A DNA stretch of 64,000 nt from Aliarcobacter cibarius (GCF_013372265.1 NZ_CP054051.1:2272660-2336659), one strand, 5' to 3'. Positions 27,696 to 37,786 are shown, counted from the first letter of the stretch. Translations and numbers: made by a program. Notes: generated from the sequence alone by a model not told the origin.

Positions 27696-28679
27696 ATGAA
27701 AGCATTTTTAGTAGAAAAAGATAATAATGAACAGATTAAATCTGGTATAAAAGATTTTGAAAAACCAGTTTGTGGTGAAAATGAGATTTTAATAAAAGTT
27801 AACTATTCAAGTTTAAATTATAAAGATGCATTGAGCTCAGTAGGACATCCAGGAGTTACAAGAGTATTTCCACATATAACTGGAGTAGATGTAGCAGGTA
27901 TAGTTGAAGAATCTAAATCATCAATATTTAAAGTAGGGCAAAGAGTTGTGGTTACTGGATATGATTTAGGAATGAATACAAATGGTGGGCATGCTGAATA
28001 TGTAAAAGTTCCTTCTTCATGGGCTATAAGAACTCCTGATTCAATTAGTGATAAAGTGATTATGACTTATGGAACAGCTGGTTTAACTGCTGCTTTAAGT
28101 ATCCAAGAACTTATAAAAAATGGTATAAATCCTGAAGACAGTACTGTATTAGTAACTGGTTCAACAGGTGGTGTTGGCTCTATTTCTATTGCTATTTTAA
28201 ATAAACTTGGGTTTAATGTGACTGCTATTACAACAAAAATAGATAAAGAAGCATATTTAAAAAGTATTGGGGCAAATGAAGTAATAATTCTTGATGATTT
28301 TATGATGAATAGTTCAAAACCTCTTTTAGCAACAAAATATGATGCTGTTTTAGATACAGTGGGTGGAGATATTTTGGCGCAAAGTTTAAAACAAATAAAA
28401 TATGATGGTGTTGCTACTTGTTGTGGATTGACAGCATCTTATGAATTAAACACTAATGTATATCCTTTTATTTTAAGAGGTGTTAGGCTTATTGGTATTG
28501 ATAGCGTTGAGTGTAGATTAGAAAAAAAACAATCTGCTTGGGAAAAACTTGCAGGACCTTGGAGTGTTGAATGTTTAGAAAATATTGTAAATGAAATATC
28601 ATTAAATGAAATAAAAGATGCATATTCTAAACTTTTAGATGGAAAAGCAGTAGGAAGATATGTAGTTAAAATAGCTTAA
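27696..28679 (+). CDS. YhdH/AcuI-type NADPH-dependent reductase
   Basis: Medium-chain dehydrogenase/reductase family member without the zinc sites of alcohol dehydrogenases. It has the quinone-oxidoreductase N-terminal fold (NYSSLNYKDALSSVGHPGVTRVFPHITGVDVAGIV) and a Rossmann loop VLVTGSTGGVGSISI near residue 150. The sequence pattern fits the YhdH/YhfP branch, which includes acrylyl-CoA reductase AcuI. The substrate here is not certain. Nine bases after gpsA, last gene of the plus-strand run; converges on the HhH protein. Confidence 0.85.
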   Translation: MKAFLVEKDNNEQIKSGIKDFEKPVCGENEILIKVNYSSLNYKDALSSVGHPGVTRVFPHITGVDVAGIVEESKSSIFKVGQRVVVTGYDLGMNTNGGHAEYVKVPSSWAIRTPDSISDKVIMTYGTAGLTAALSIQELIKNGINPEDSTVLVTGSTGGVGSISIAILNKLGFNVTAITTKIDKEAYLKSIGANEVIILDDFMMNSSKPLLATKYDAVLDTVGGDILAQSLKQIKYDGVATCCGLTASYELNTNVYPFILRGVRLIGIDSVECRLEKKQSAWEKLAGPWSVECLENIVNEISLNEIKDAYSKLLDGKAVGRYVVKIA

Positions 28680-28692
28680 GCTATTAAGCTAT
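28671..28692. terminator. Hairpin in a convergent gap, possible bidirectional terminator
   Basis: A nine-bp stem ATAGCTTAA / TTAAGCTAT with a four-base loop spans the stop codons of the two convergent genes (YhdH-type and HhH). The downstream tracts are only moderately U-rich in both directions, so termination strength is uncertain. Confidence 0.5.
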
Positions 28693-29079
28693 ATTTATCT
28701 CTTTATTTTCAACTTTTTTACTATATATAGTATCATCACCAGTAGCTAATATTTTTGCTTGTTCAACCCAAGAAAATTCTTCTATTGAATTTTCTGCATT
28801 AATTGAAGAACCAATAGTTGTACAATCTTCTTTCGTCCACTCAGATATTTGTTTAAAAGTAGTTATACCCATTTTATTTAGCTCAAACTCTAATTTTGAA
28901 TCAATTCCCTTAATCTTTTTTAGATTGTCTTTTGTAGACTTTTTAGGCTCATTATATTTAATTCTAAAACTATCATCTTTGGGAGTAATGTTAACCTTTG
29001 CAATAATGTATCCTATACATATTCCAATAATTAGAGCAATAAAAAGATTTAAAACTATCTGCGAAGCAATTTCAACCAT
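28684..29079 (-). CDS. Membrane-anchored helix-hairpin-helix protein
   Basis: A 131-residue protein with one N-terminal membrane helix (about residues 7-28) followed by a soluble region. The segment LKKIKGIDSKLEFELNKMGITTFKQISEWTKEDC is the helix-hairpin-helix pattern seen in small proteins often annotated as flap-endonuclease-like or DUF4332, but there are no nuclease residues. Function unknown. It abuts the OmpA-like gene with no gap, so the two are probably co-translated and might act together in the envelope. Confidence 0.65.
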   Translation of the reverse strand: MVEIASQIVLNLFIALIIGICIGYIIAKVNITPKDDSFRIKYNEPKKSTKDNLKKIKGIDSKLEFELNKMGITTFKQISEWTKEDCTTIGSSINAENSIEEFSWVEQAKILATGDDTIYSKKVENKEINIA

Positions 29080-30012
29080 CTATTTAACTTCCTTCTCTTT
29101 TAAAATAATTTCAACCCTTCTATTCTCTTCAGAAAGACCTAACTCATCTTCTTGAGCTATTGGAAACTTATTCCCATATCCAAACGATTTTATACTATCT
29201 TTATTTATTCCAAAATTTATCAAACTATCTTTAACACTTTGTGCTCTTTTTTCTGATAAATTTTGATTTAAAGTGGGATTTCCTTTAGAATCAGTATGTC
29301 CACCAACTTCAATTTCATATTTATGATTTTTTAAAATCTTAGCTATCTCTTCAACAGTTTTAATTGATTCAGGAGTCAAATTTGTGCTAGCTCTTGCAAA
29401 TGTTATTTTATTCGTTTTTAAAATATTATTTACTTGCTCTTGAATATTTTTTATTGTTGGCACTTGTTCAACAACAGCAGGAGCAATAACTTCTTCTTTT
29501 TTATCATCTTTTTCAACTATACTTTTTATCTCTTCAATCTCTTTACTTAAAGCTTTTTCATCTTTAACTAAAACTTTCATATTTAATGTAGCAAATAAAT
29601 TATTTTTAGAGTTGATTTCATTTAATGCTTTAATACTTTCATCACTTTTTAAATCAGCAATTACATACAAACCATTTGAATTATAAATTATTTTAGAACC
29701 ATTTATTGAATCTTCTTTAAATTTCTCAATAAAAGGTTTAAGTTTTTCGATTAATAAACTATCAATTGAAGTATTATCATCATAGATAATATTATCACTT
29801 TTATCAATTTTTAAGCTATTTAATACAATTTTTGAATCATTCTCATTAGGGAATACCCCACTTATATTTAAAATATTATCCTTTTTTTCAATAGTAAAAT
29901 TAAAAGGAATATTTTTATTTCCCCCCGTAATATAGTCATAATTGTAAATAGTTATAATATTTAGAATTACAAAAATAATCAAAAAGTAAGTAATTTTCTT
30001 AAATAAAGTCAT
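29080..30012 (-). CDS. OmpA-family peptidoglycan-associated protein
   Basis: Envelope protein of 310 residues. A single N-terminal membrane anchor (about 9-28) is followed by two BON-like alpha/beta segments (the ILNISGVFPNENDSKIVLNSL and YVIADLKSDESIKALNEIN stretches), then the OmpA C-terminal domain at ~200-305. The peptidoglycan-binding signature GGHTDSKGNPTLNQNLSEKRAQSV is complete, including the Asp and Arg that bind diaminopimelate. ATG start with AGGAAA upstream. Lies 12 bases after nrdB, last but one gene of the purB-nrd operon. Confidence 0.85.
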   Translation of the reverse strand: MTLFKKITYFLIIFVILNIITIYNYDYITGGNKNIPFNFTIEKKDNILNISGVFPNENDSKIVLNSLKIDKSDNIIYDDNTSIDSLLIEKLKPFIEKFKEDSINGSKIIYNSNGLYVIADLKSDESIKALNEINSKNNLFATLNMKVLVKDEKALSKEIEEIKSIVEKDDKKEEVIAPAVVEQVPTIKNIQEQVNNILKTNKITFARASTNLTPESIKTVEEIAKILKNHKYEIEVGGHTDSKGNPTLNQNLSEKRAQSVKDSLINFGINKDSIKSFGYGNKFPIAQEDELGLSEENRRVEIILKEKEVK

Positions 30013-30024
30013 GTATGTTTCCTA

Positions 30025-31047
30025 TTAAAAATCGTCGAAATCTATACTACCCTTAGAATAGTTTACAACATTTCCTTCAAAGAAGTTCGTTCTTTGGTCA
30101 TTAAAACTTGCATATCCATCAACCCAAGGAATTGGATGTTTTACATTATATTCTGGTTTATATCCAACAGCCTCTAGTCTTCTATCTGCTAAATATTCAA
30201 TATATTGTCTAATTATTCCATCCGTAAAACCTAAAATTTGACCTTGAGTAATATAAGCCCCCCATGATGACTCAAGTTCAACAGCTTTTCTGAACATATC
30301 TCTAACTGTTCTTTCCAATTCGTCTGTAAACAAATCTGGTCTTTCTTTTCTAACACTATTTATCATATTTTGGAATAACAATAAATGTGTTACTTCATCT
30401 CTTTGAATAAATCTAATCATTTGAGAAGAACCTAACATTTTCCCAGATTTACCTAATGCATAAATTGCTGCAAATCCTGCATAAAAGTATAAACCTTCAA
30501 GAATTTGGTTAGCAAACAATGCTAAAAGTAACTTTGTATCTGTTAATTCTCCATGTGAAAGATTTTTATAAACACTTGCAATATAAGTATTTTTTTCTTT
30601 TAATTTAGCATCATTTTTCCACATATCATAGATTAAATCTGTGTTATCAGAAATTGATTCAACCATAACAGCGTATGATTTACTATGATTTGCTTCTTCA
30701 TAAGATTGTCTAGATAAACAAGCATTTATTTCAGGAGCTGTAATATATGGATTTATATTATCCATTAGATTGTTTGTTTGTAAACTATCCATAAAGATTA
30801 ACTGAGATAAAACTAAATCATACATTCTTTTTTCAGCTGGAGTCAGATATTTATAATCTTTTGCATCTTGCGTCATTTGAACTTCTCTTGGAAACCAAGT
30901 ATTCGCTTCCATCATATCCCATAAATTTAAAGCCCATTGATACTTCATTCTAGTGAAATTTATCATCCCATCAGGATTTCCACCAAAAACTCTTCTATCA
31001 TTTAAACTTTCTTTTGATTCAGGATTATAATTAGTTTTTCTTTCCAT
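30025..31047 (-). CDS. nrdB: Ribonucleotide reductase class I, beta subunit
   Basis: Carries the di-iron / tyrosyl radical cofactor for making deoxyribonucleotides with NrdA. The metal and radical residues fit class Ia: the EEANHSKSY motif (Glu, His, and the radical Tyr) and the later [11 protein letters not shown] and [10 protein letters not shown] ligand motifs. Length 340 is normal for Campylobacterota. It follows nrdA after 31 bases. Confidence 0.96.
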   Translation of the reverse strand: MERKTNYNPESKESLNDRRVFGGNPDGMINFTRMKYQWALNLWDMMEANTWFPREVQMTQDAKDYKYLTPAEKRMYDLVLSQLIFMDSLQTNNLMDNINPYITAPEINACLSRQSYEEANHSKSYAVMVESISDNTDLIYDMWKNDAKLKEKNTYIASVYKNLSHGELTDTKLLLALFANQILEGLYFYAGFAAIYALGKSGKMLGSSQMIRFIQRDEVTHLLLFQNMINSVRKERPDLFTDELERTVRDMFRKAVELESSWGAYITQGQILGFTDGIIRQYIEYLADRRLEAVGYKPEYNVKHPIPWVDGYASFNDQRTNFFEGNVVNYSKGSIDFDDF

Positions 31048-31078
31048 ATCTTTCCTTTTTTATTAAAAAGCATCTGGT

Positions 31079-33463
31079 TTATTGACAACCAGCACACTCC
31101 ATACTTCTATCTTCTACATCATTCTTTGCTTCTGGACTTTGACTTCTTAGATAATAAGTTGATTTAAGACCTAATTTCCAAGCTAAAGTATAAATTTCAT
31201 GTAAATATTTTCCACTTGCTTTATCAAGACTCATAAAGATATTTGTACTTTGACCTTGATCTATCCATTTTTGTCTAATTGCTGCTGCTCTTATTAAATC
31301 AAGTTGATCTATTTCAAAAGCTGGAGTATAGTATCCCCAAGTATCTGGACTTAGTTTTGGTACAACAACTGGTATTAATCCACTTAAATTCTCTTCAAAC
31401 CATTTTCTTTTATAAACTGGCTCAATTGCTTGAGTTGTTCCAACTAAAATTGAAATAGAACTTGTTGGTGCAATTGCCATTAGGTAACCATTTCTCATTC
31501 CATCTTTTTTAACTTTTTCTCTTAAGCTTTCCCAATCACAAGAAGAATCAAATAAATCTTTCTCAACTAAAGCATTTACACTTTGTGGAGCAAAATCATG
31601 TGGCATAATACCTTTACTCCAATTTGAACCATCAAATGTTGGATAAACACCTTTTTCAACAGCTAAATTTGAGCTTGATAAAATTGCATTATAAGATATT
31701 GTTTCCATAACTTCATCAACTTTTTTGAAATGCTCTTTTGATCCCCAAGTTATTTTAGAAGAAGCTAACATTTCAGCCTCTCCCATAACTCCTAAACCAA
31801 TACTTCTAGATTTTAAGTTTGTAGCTTTTACTTTTCTTAGCGGATAGAAATTTAAATCTATTACATTATCAAGCATTCTAACAGCTATTGGGACAACTCT
31901 TTTTATATCTTCAGTAGTATTTATTCTTGAAAGATTTATTGAAGCCAAATTACAAACAGCTGTATCACCATCTGTTTTTTCTTTTTCTACAATAAATATT
32001 TTTTTACCACCTATACTATCTAAAGCTGTCACTTTATTTGCTTTTTTCTCTAAATCTCCATCAACTTTTACTAAATCTTCTTCTTCAAAAACTTTAATAG
32101 TTCCATCTTCAAATTCAATTTTTATTTTGTAGTGATTTGGATTTGTATTTTGGAAAATCTCTGTACATAAATTTGAACTTCTAATATGCCCAACATGAGA
32201 ATTTGGATTTACTCTATTTGCTGTATCCTTGAAGCATAAAAATGGACTACCACTTTCAAAATATGAAGTCAAAATCTTTTTCCATAAATCTTTTGCTTTC
32301 ATTCTATCTTTTGTAATATTCTCATTTTGTTCATATGCAACATATTTAGCCTCAAACTCTTCGCCATAACATTCACTTAAATCTTTTACTTCTACAGGGT
32401 CAAAAAGTGTCCAATACGAATCTTCTAAAACTCTTTTCATAAATAAATCACTAATCCACAATGCAGGGAATAAATCGTGAGCTCTTCTTCTCTCTTCTCC
32501 AGAGTTTTTCTTTAAATCGATAAAATCAATGATATCCATATGCCATGGTTCTAAATAAACAGCAATTGCACCTTTTCTAGTACCTAATTGGTCTACCGCA
32601 ATTGCAATATCATTTGTGATTTTTAAAAAGGGTACAGTTCCACCAGCTGCACTTTTGTGACCATCAATTGCTCCACCTAAACTTCTAATTTGGTTCCAAT
32701 CCCAACCAATACCACCACCATATTTAGATAATAGTGCCATTTCTTTATAACCATCAAAAATACCTTCGATATTATCTGGACTTGAACCAATATAACAAGA
32801 ACTTAATTGATGTCTATTTGTTCTAGCATTTGATAAAGTCGGAGTTGCAAGCATAACTTCAAATTTAGAAATAACATCATAAAACTCTTTTGCTCTTTCT
32901 TGCTTATTCTCTTCATTTTGAGCTAAGAACATAGCAATAGCCATAAACATTTGTTGTGGTAACTCTATTGGCTCACCTTTATTATTTTTAATTAAATATC
33001 TATCATATAAAGTTTTTACACCTAGATAATTAAATAAAAAGTCCCTTTCTTGCTTTATATAACCATTTAAATCATCTAAATCATAACCTTTTGCTAAGTT
33101 TGGAATTAATCTTCCAGCTTCAATTCCAAATTTAATATATGATTTTAAATGACAATAAGGCTCACCTTTTATTCCATGTGTTGCTATACCAACTCTATGA
33201 TATAAATCATATAAGAACAATCTAGCAGCTACAAATGTCCAATTTGGGACATCAATATCTATTTTTTCTACAGCAGTTTTAATTAACGCATCTTGAATAT
33301 CAGAAGAACTCATACCATCAATAAATTTTATACGAGAATCTAATTCTAATTCACTTTGACTAACTCCATCAAGTCCTTTTGTAGCTTCAATAGTCATTTT
33401 TTGGATTTTTGTAATATCCAGAACCTCTTTTCGACCATTTCTTTTTTGAATCATTATCGTCAT
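31079..33463 (-). CDS. nrdA: Ribonucleotide reductase class I, alpha subunit
   Basis: Catalytic subunit that reduces ribonucleoside diphosphates. An ATP-cone begins the protein (IQKRNGRKEVLDITKIQKM). The active-site cysteines are in LSSCYIG, SNLCTEI (near 430) and TAVCNLAS (near 503), and the C-terminal CAGCQ is the thioredoxin-reduced pair. About 70 residues separate the SNLCTEI and AVCNLAS motifs, against ~23 in E. coli, an inserted beta-rich stretch of roughly 48 residues. ATG start with AGGGG upstream. It lies 18 bases after purB. Confidence 0.95.
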   Translation of the reverse strand: MTIMIQKRNGRKEVLDITKIQKMTIEATKGLDGVSQSELELDSRIKFIDGMSSSDIQDALIKTAVEKIDIDVPNWTFVAARLFLYDLYHRVGIATHGIKGEPYCHLKSYIKFGIEAGRLIPNLAKGYDLDDLNGYIKQERDFLFNYLGVKTLYDRYLIKNNKGEPIELPQQMFMAIAMFLAQNEENKQERAKEFYDVISKFEVMLATPTLSNARTNRHQLSSCYIGSSPDNIEGIFDGYKEMALLSKYGGGIGWDWNQIRSLGGAIDGHKSAAGGTVPFLKITNDIAIAVDQLGTRKGAIAVYLEPWHMDIIDFIDLKKNSGEERRRAHDLFPALWISDLFMKRVLEDSYWTLFDPVEVKDLSECYGEEFEAKYVAYEQNENITKDRMKAKDLWKKILTSYFESGSPFLCFKDTANRVNPNSHVGHIRSSNLCTEIFQNTNPNHYKIKIEFEDGTIKVFEEEDLVKVDGDLEKKANKVTALDSIGGKKIFIVEKEKTDGDTAVCNLASINLSRINTTEDIKRVVPIAVRMLDNVIDLNFYPLRKVKATNLKSRSIGLGVMGEAEMLASSKITWGSKEHFKKVDEVMETISYNAILSSSNLAVEKGVYPTFDGSNWSKGIMPHDFAPQSVNALVEKDLFDSSCDWESLREKVKKDGMRNGYLMAIAPTSSISILVGTTQAIEPVYKRKWFEENLSGLIPVVVPKLSPDTWGYYTPAFEIDQLDLIRAAAIRQKWIDQGQSTNIFMSLDKASGKYLHEIYTLAWKLGLKSTYYLRSQSPEAKNDVEDRSMECAGCQ

Positions 33464-33481
33464 TTATTTACCCCTAAAAAA

Positions 33482-34810
33482 TTATTTAAAAACTCTGTTA
33501 AAAATTTTATCTACATTTTTTGTGTAATAATCAAAATTAAAACACTCTCTTATTTTTTCTTCGCTTAAAGATTTTCTTAACTCATCATCTGCTAGTAGAT
33601 ATTGAAGATATAAAGATTCTCCTTTGTCATTTGTAGTAGGTTTTCCTTGTTGGATTTCTTGCCAAACTTTCATCGCATTTCTTTGAACTATTTTATAAGC
33701 ATCTTCTCTACTTACACCTTGAAGTGGAAGTTCTAATAAAACTCTTTGAGAGAATACTAATCCTCCAGTTAGATTTAAGTTTTTCATCATATTTTCAGGC
33801 ATAACTGTAAGATTTGCGATTACACTATTCATTCTATGAAGCATGAAATCTGTTGTAATAAATGCATCTGGTAACCAGAATCTTTCTGTTGAAGAGTGAG
33901 AAATATCTCTTTCATGCCATAAAGCTACATTTTCCATAGCAGGAATACAATAAGCTCTAATCATTCTTGCAAGTCCAGTTATATTTTCTGTTAAAATAGG
34001 ATTTCTTTTGTGTGGCATTGCTGAACTTCCTTTTTGTCCAGCTGCAAAATACTCCTCAGCTTCATAAACCTCTGTTCTTTGTAAATGTCTTACTTGTACA
34101 GCAAATTTCTCAACACTAGAAGCTAAAAGAGCTAAAGAAGTTGCGAGTCTTGCATATCTATCTCTATGAATTACTTGATTAGAACAAGGTTCTGGTTTAA
34201 GTCCTAACTCAGCCATTGCATACTCTTCAAGTTCTAATGGTGCATGAGCGAAATTCCCCATAGCTCCACTAATTTGTCCAACTACAATTACTTCCATAGT
34301 ATCTTCAAGATTTTTTAAATGTCTTGCTACTTCATCATACCAAACTGCAAGAGTAAGTCCAAAAGTAATAGGCTCACCATGAATCCCATGACTTCTTCCA
34401 ACCATTAAAGTGTATTTGTGTTCTTCAGCTCTTTTTTTAATAGATTCCATAAGCATTTTCACATCTTTAATGATGATTTCTAAAGAATCTCTCATTTGTA
34501 ATGCAACACCTGTATCAACAGCATCTGAACTAGTCATTCCATAATGGAACCATCTTGATTCTTCTCCTAAGCTTTCAGATACACTTGTGTTAAACGCGAT
34601 TAAGTCATGCTTTGTAATAGCTTCAATCTCTTCTATTCTCTCCACAGAAAATTTTGCATTTTTTACTATTTTTTCGCAATCTTCATCTGGAATAAGACCT
34701 AACTTGTTCCAAGCCTTAACAGCTGCCTTTTCAACTTCTAACCAAGCTGCATATCTTGCTTCTTGAGTCCATTTTGAGCTCATCTCTTCTCTTGCATATC
34801 TCTCAACCAT
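33482..34810 (-). CDS. purB: Adenylosuccinate lyase
   Basis: Purine biosynthesis enzyme that acts twice, splitting SAICAR and adenylosuccinate with release of fumarate. The fumarase/aspartase superfamily signature GSSAMPHKRNP is at about residues 258-268, with the catalytic His in GRSHGIHGEP and the TSSDAVDTG motif. Length 442. It has AAGGGA upstream of the ATG and begins a nucleotide-metabolism operon purB-nrdA-nrdB. Confidence 0.95.
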   Translation of the reverse strand: MVERYAREEMSSKWTQEARYAAWLEVEKAAVKAWNKLGLIPDEDCEKIVKNAKFSVERIEEIEAITKHDLIAFNTSVSESLGEESRWFHYGMTSSDAVDTGVALQMRDSLEIIIKDVKMLMESIKKRAEEHKYTLMVGRSHGIHGEPITFGLTLAVWYDEVARHLKNLEDTMEVIVVGQISGAMGNFAHAPLELEEYAMAELGLKPEPCSNQVIHRDRYARLATSLALLASSVEKFAVQVRHLQRTEVYEAEEYFAAGQKGSSAMPHKRNPILTENITGLARMIRAYCIPAMENVALWHERDISHSSTERFWLPDAFITTDFMLHRMNSVIANLTVMPENMMKNLNLTGGLVFSQRVLLELPLQGVSREDAYKIVQRNAMKVWQEIQQGKPTTNDKGESLYLQYLLADDELRKSLSEEKIRECFNFDYYTKNVDKIFNRVFK

Positions 34811-34911
34811 AAAAAATCCCTTATAATCATATTTCTATAAATTTTATACTATTATTTTGTTAAAATTAAGGGATATTGTATCCATTATGAACTTAAAGTA
34901 GGAAGGCTATT

Positions 34912-35808
34912 TTGGCATTTACATTAAAAAAATACAAAGCAATAAAAGATAAAAAAATACAGTTATTTTTAATAAAAGACTTAGGCTTAGACCCAAAAGT
35001 AGGGCAAAGATTAACTTCTAAAGGAAGAATATTTGATGAAAATATGAATACAATAAATACAGGCGAAACCATCCCAACTGAATATATTTTTATTGCTGTT
35101 TTTGAAGGTACAACGAGAGGGCTAAAACCCTTACTTGAATTTAATGATTTTGCTATTTTTGATAAACCAACAAACTTAATGGTTCATCCAATTTCAAAAA
35201 ACACTCCTTATTCTCTTCTTGATGAAATTCGTTACCATTTTGGTGAAAATGCAAATCTAATTCATAGAATAGATGCTGAAACATCAGGTCTTGTAATTGT
35301 TGGGAAAAATAAGAAAAGTGAAATCGAGCTAAAAGATATGTTTCAAGAAAAAAAATATCATAAATCCTATTTAGCAATAATTCAAGGAGAAATAAAAGAA
35401 GAAATTACAATAAATAGAGGATTAGATAGAGAAGGGCTTGCTATTGGTGTAAGAATGAAAGTTTGTGATGATGGAAAAGAGTCAATAACAATAATTAAAC
35501 CTATAAAATATAATAAGAACAGAGATTTAACACTAGTAGAAGCTATTCCACTTACTGGACGACAACATCAAATTAGAGTTCATTTATATTCTATTGGTCA
35601 TACCATTTTAGGAGATCCAATTTATGGGATTGATGATGAAAATGCAGAGAATTATTTAAATAAAACATTAAGTGAAGAAGATAGATTTAAAGTAACAAAA
35701 TCACACAGGCTTTGGCTTCATGCAAACTATTTGGAATTTTCTTATAAGAATATTACGTACAAAATATTTTCAAAAAATGATGAAATTTATAGGGAGTTTG
35801 ACAAATAA
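34912..35808 (+). CDS. RluA-family RNA pseudouridine synthase
   Basis: Converts uridine in rRNA or tRNA to pseudouridine. The catalytic motif is NLIHRIDAETSGLVIVGKN near residues 118-136 (Asp nucleophile), preceded by FAIFDKPTNLMVHP and followed by LTGRQHQIRVHL. The N-terminal part is S4-like but weak. The start is TTG at 34912 with AGGAAGG six bases upstream; no ATG is available in a suitable place. It is a single-gene unit ending at a strong hairpin. Which site it modifies is unknown. Confidence 0.9.
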   Translation: MAFTLKKYKAIKDKKIQLFLIKDLGLDPKVGQRLTSKGRIFDENMNTINTGETIPTEYIFIAVFEGTTRGLKPLLEFNDFAIFDKPTNLMVHPISKNTPYSLLDEIRYHFGENANLIHRIDAETSGLVIVGKNKKSEIELKDMFQEKKYHKSYLAIIQGEIKEEITINRGLDREGLAIGVRMKVCDDGKESITIIKPIKYNKNRDLTLVEAIPLTGRQHQIRVHLYSIGHTILGDPIYGIDDENAENYLNKTLSEEDRFKVTKSHRLWLHANYLEFSYKNITYKIFSKNDEIYREFDK

Positions 35809-35830
35809 AAGCAAACAAAAGTTTGCTTTT
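35807..35830. terminator. Bidirectional Rho-independent terminator
   Basis: A perfect 10-bp stem AAAAGCAAAC / GTTTGCTTTT with loop AAAA lies between two convergent genes. The A-tract and T-tract arms give U-runs on both transcripts, so it can stop the RluA-type gene on the plus strand and the periplasmic-protein gene on the minus strand. Confidence 0.85.
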
Positions 35831-35836
35831 AAATAA

Positions 35837-36298
35837 TTATTTTACAAAGTTTGCTAATTCTTCTTTTTTAGAAATTTTATCTACTTTTACAACTTTTCCA
35901 TTTTCTAAACTATATACAATAATTTTTCCATCTTCTTTTGTAAAATTATCTTTATTTGTATCATCTAAAAGAAGGATTGAGAAAGGATATTTTTTCATTT
36001 TTGGTAAAGCAATGAATTTAGATATAAGACTTGGCATTCCAGAAATATCCGCAACATAAACTGCACCATTTTTCTCTAAAACATTCTCTTTTTCACTTAA
36101 TGGTAAAAGATAATCTCTTAACATATCACTTGAACCTTTGTCGCTTGCAAAAAGAATAGTTTTTACTTTTTGATCAACTATGTGTTCTTTTTCAAACTGA
36201 TCTTTGATTTTTATCTCAGTTATAGTTGAATCAACAGCTAAAGGTGCTGCGTTTAATCCTAAAGCTAAAAAAGTAGCTAATAATAATTTTTTTATCAT
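35837..36298 (-). CDS. Small periplasmic protein, possible thioredoxin fold
   Basis: A 153-residue protein with a signal peptide of about 17 residues (MIKKLLLATFLALGLNA). The mature part (EIKIKDQFEKEHIVDQKVKTILFASDKGSSDMLRDYL ... VYVADISGMPSLISKF) has the strand-helix layout of YtfJ-like or thioredoxin-like folds. There are no cysteines, so it is not an oxidoreductase of the usual type. Function unknown. It has AAAGGA before the ATG and stands alone between a terminator and the TRIC-type gene. Confidence 0.65.
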   Translation of the reverse strand: MIKKLLLATFLALGLNAAPLAVDSTITEIKIKDQFEKEHIVDQKVKTILFASDKGSSDMLRDYLLPLSEKENVLEKNGAVYVADISGMPSLISKFIALPKMKKYPFSILLLDDTNKDNFTKEDGKIIVYSLENGKVVKVDKISKKEELANFVK

Positions 36299-36350
36299 AT
36301 TTTTCCTTTGAAATTTTTCGAGATTTTATCTGTAAAAAGTAAACAGAAAA

Positions 36351-36968
36351 TTAATTTTCTTTTGATAAAGTTGGTAAATGCCATTTTTTATAGTACGCAA
36401 GAACTCTTAAAACAACACCAAATATAAATACAAGAATAAGTGAAAATAAATTTCTTAGTTCAAAAATCTCTAAAATATAAACAATACTACCAATAATCAA
36501 AGCAACTGTTGCATAAAACTCTGAAACTAAAATAAAAGGCATTCTATTTATTAGAACATCTCTTATAGTTCCTCCACCAACAGCTGTTATAAATGCTAAC
36601 ATTACAGCACTTAGAAAGTTAAAACCACTCTCAATAGCAATAATTGCCCCAGTTATTGCAAATGATGAAAGTCCAATAGCATCAGATATCACAAAAGCCC
36701 ATTTACCTTCAAGATTTGTAATTTTATGAAGTTTAAAAAGCATTGCAATTAAAACAGTTACAATAACAAGACTAAGAGGTAAATTTGAAGTAAAAACATA
36801 AGGAGTTCTATCTGCTAAAACATCTCTTGTCATTCCACCACCAAAAGCAGTTAAAAATGCAGAAATAAAAACTCCTAAAATATCAAGTTTGCAGTGTACG
36901 GCAATTAAAAAACCACTTAATGCAAAAGAGATTATTCCTATGATATCAGCAATCTCTAAAGCACTCAT
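36351..36968 (-). CDS. TRIC-family (UPF0126/YadS) membrane protein
   Basis: About seven membrane helices arranged as two repeats, each with the family's glycine motif: FGGGMTRDVLADRTPYVF near 42-59 and VGGGTIRDVLINRMPFIL near 128-145. The bacterial TRIC homologues form trimeric cation channels; some paralogues have been linked to glycine uptake. Length 205 is normal. Start overlaps the thyX stop by four bases, so the two genes are coupled though unrelated in role. Confidence 0.85.
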   Translation of the reverse strand: MSALEIADIIGIISFALSGFLIAVHCKLDILGVFISAFLTAFGGGMTRDVLADRTPYVFTSNLPLSLVIVTVLIAMLFKLHKITNLEGKWAFVISDAIGLSSFAITGAIIAIESGFNFLSAVMLAFITAVGGGTIRDVLINRMPFILVSEFYATVALIIGSIVYILEIFELRNLFSLILVFIFGVVLRVLAYYKKWHLPTLSKEN

Positions 36969-37786
36969 TTTAAAAGCTCTTGCATTGCAATTGCAGTTTG
37001 TCTAATCTCCCATTGAGCATGTTCATCAAGTCTTAGTTTAAAATAGTTATCTAGCTGTTTTGGCATAAATGCACCCCAAATTTGAGTATAACCCATTTGA
37101 GGGATAACTCTTCTAGCTTCTTGAGGTTTAATTCCTTCTTCAAGTAGCTCAAAATATAAATCTTCACTTTGTTTAATAAGGTCTTGTACTTTTTGATTGT
37201 CTCTTAATTTTTCACTTACATAAAATTCAAAAGGTACTCTTTTTGCACTTACATATCTTCTACTTAACTCTTGCCATGATACCCTATGTCTTACCATTTG
37301 ACTTCTTGTTGGGAAATCAACTTTAAATAAAAATACTTTGAAGTAGTCTTTTATAATATCACACTCTTCTTTCGTATTAAAAATTGTTCGAATATCAAAA
37401 CTAAACTCTTCTTTTAAATTCTCAAAATCATAAACTAATGCTCTATAATTTGTTAATAAATATCTATCATCTAAATTTTCACCAAATTTTTTACAATTTG
37501 AATACTCTAATTTTAGAATCTCTTGATGCTTAGGGTTCTCATAATCAAGTAACACAGGTACAAATTCAAAACTAGAACTTGGTAAACCCATACTCTCTGC
37601 CATAAGCCTATTATATAAACTTTCACTTCCTAAAGCTTTCGGATTTTGATAACAAATTGAAGCTACTTGAGTTATAGCTAAAATTCTATTTTCTTCATTT
37701 AAATTGGCTCTACTAAAATCCCAATTCTCTACAAAACCAATATTATCGCCTAAAATATTTTGTTTTTCATTTATTTTTTCTATCAC
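36965..37786 (-). CDS. thyX: Flavin-dependent thymidylate synthase
   Basis: Makes dTMP from dUMP using methylene-tetrahydrofolate and FAD/NADPH, as in most Campylobacterota, which lack ThyA. The ThyX signature RHRVSWQELSRRY fits RHRxxSxxxxSxRY. I prefer the GTG at 37786, which has AAAGG seven bases upstream and starts the protein at (M)IEKINEKQNILG (273 residues); an ATG at 37825 would add 13 residues but lacks a ribosome site. Works downstream of dCMP deaminase (24 kb). Confidence 0.92.
   Translation of the reverse strand: MIEKINEKQNILGDNIGFVENWDFSRANLNEENRILAITQVASICYQNPKALGSESLYNRLMAESMGLPSSSFEFVPVLLDYENPKHQEILKLEYSNCKKFGENLDDRYLLTNYRALVYDFENLKEEFSFDIRTIFNTKEECDIIKDYFKVFLFKVDFPTRSQMVRHRVSWQELSRRYVSAKRVPFEFYVSEKLRDNQKVQDLIKQSEDLYFELLEEGIKPQEARRVIPQMGYTQIWGAFMPKQLDNYFKLRLDEHAQWEIRQTAIAMQELLK

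Noticed and set aside
31950..32165. The NrdA insert as an intein
   Set aside because: Far too short, with no intein splice-site residues or homing endonuclease motifs.
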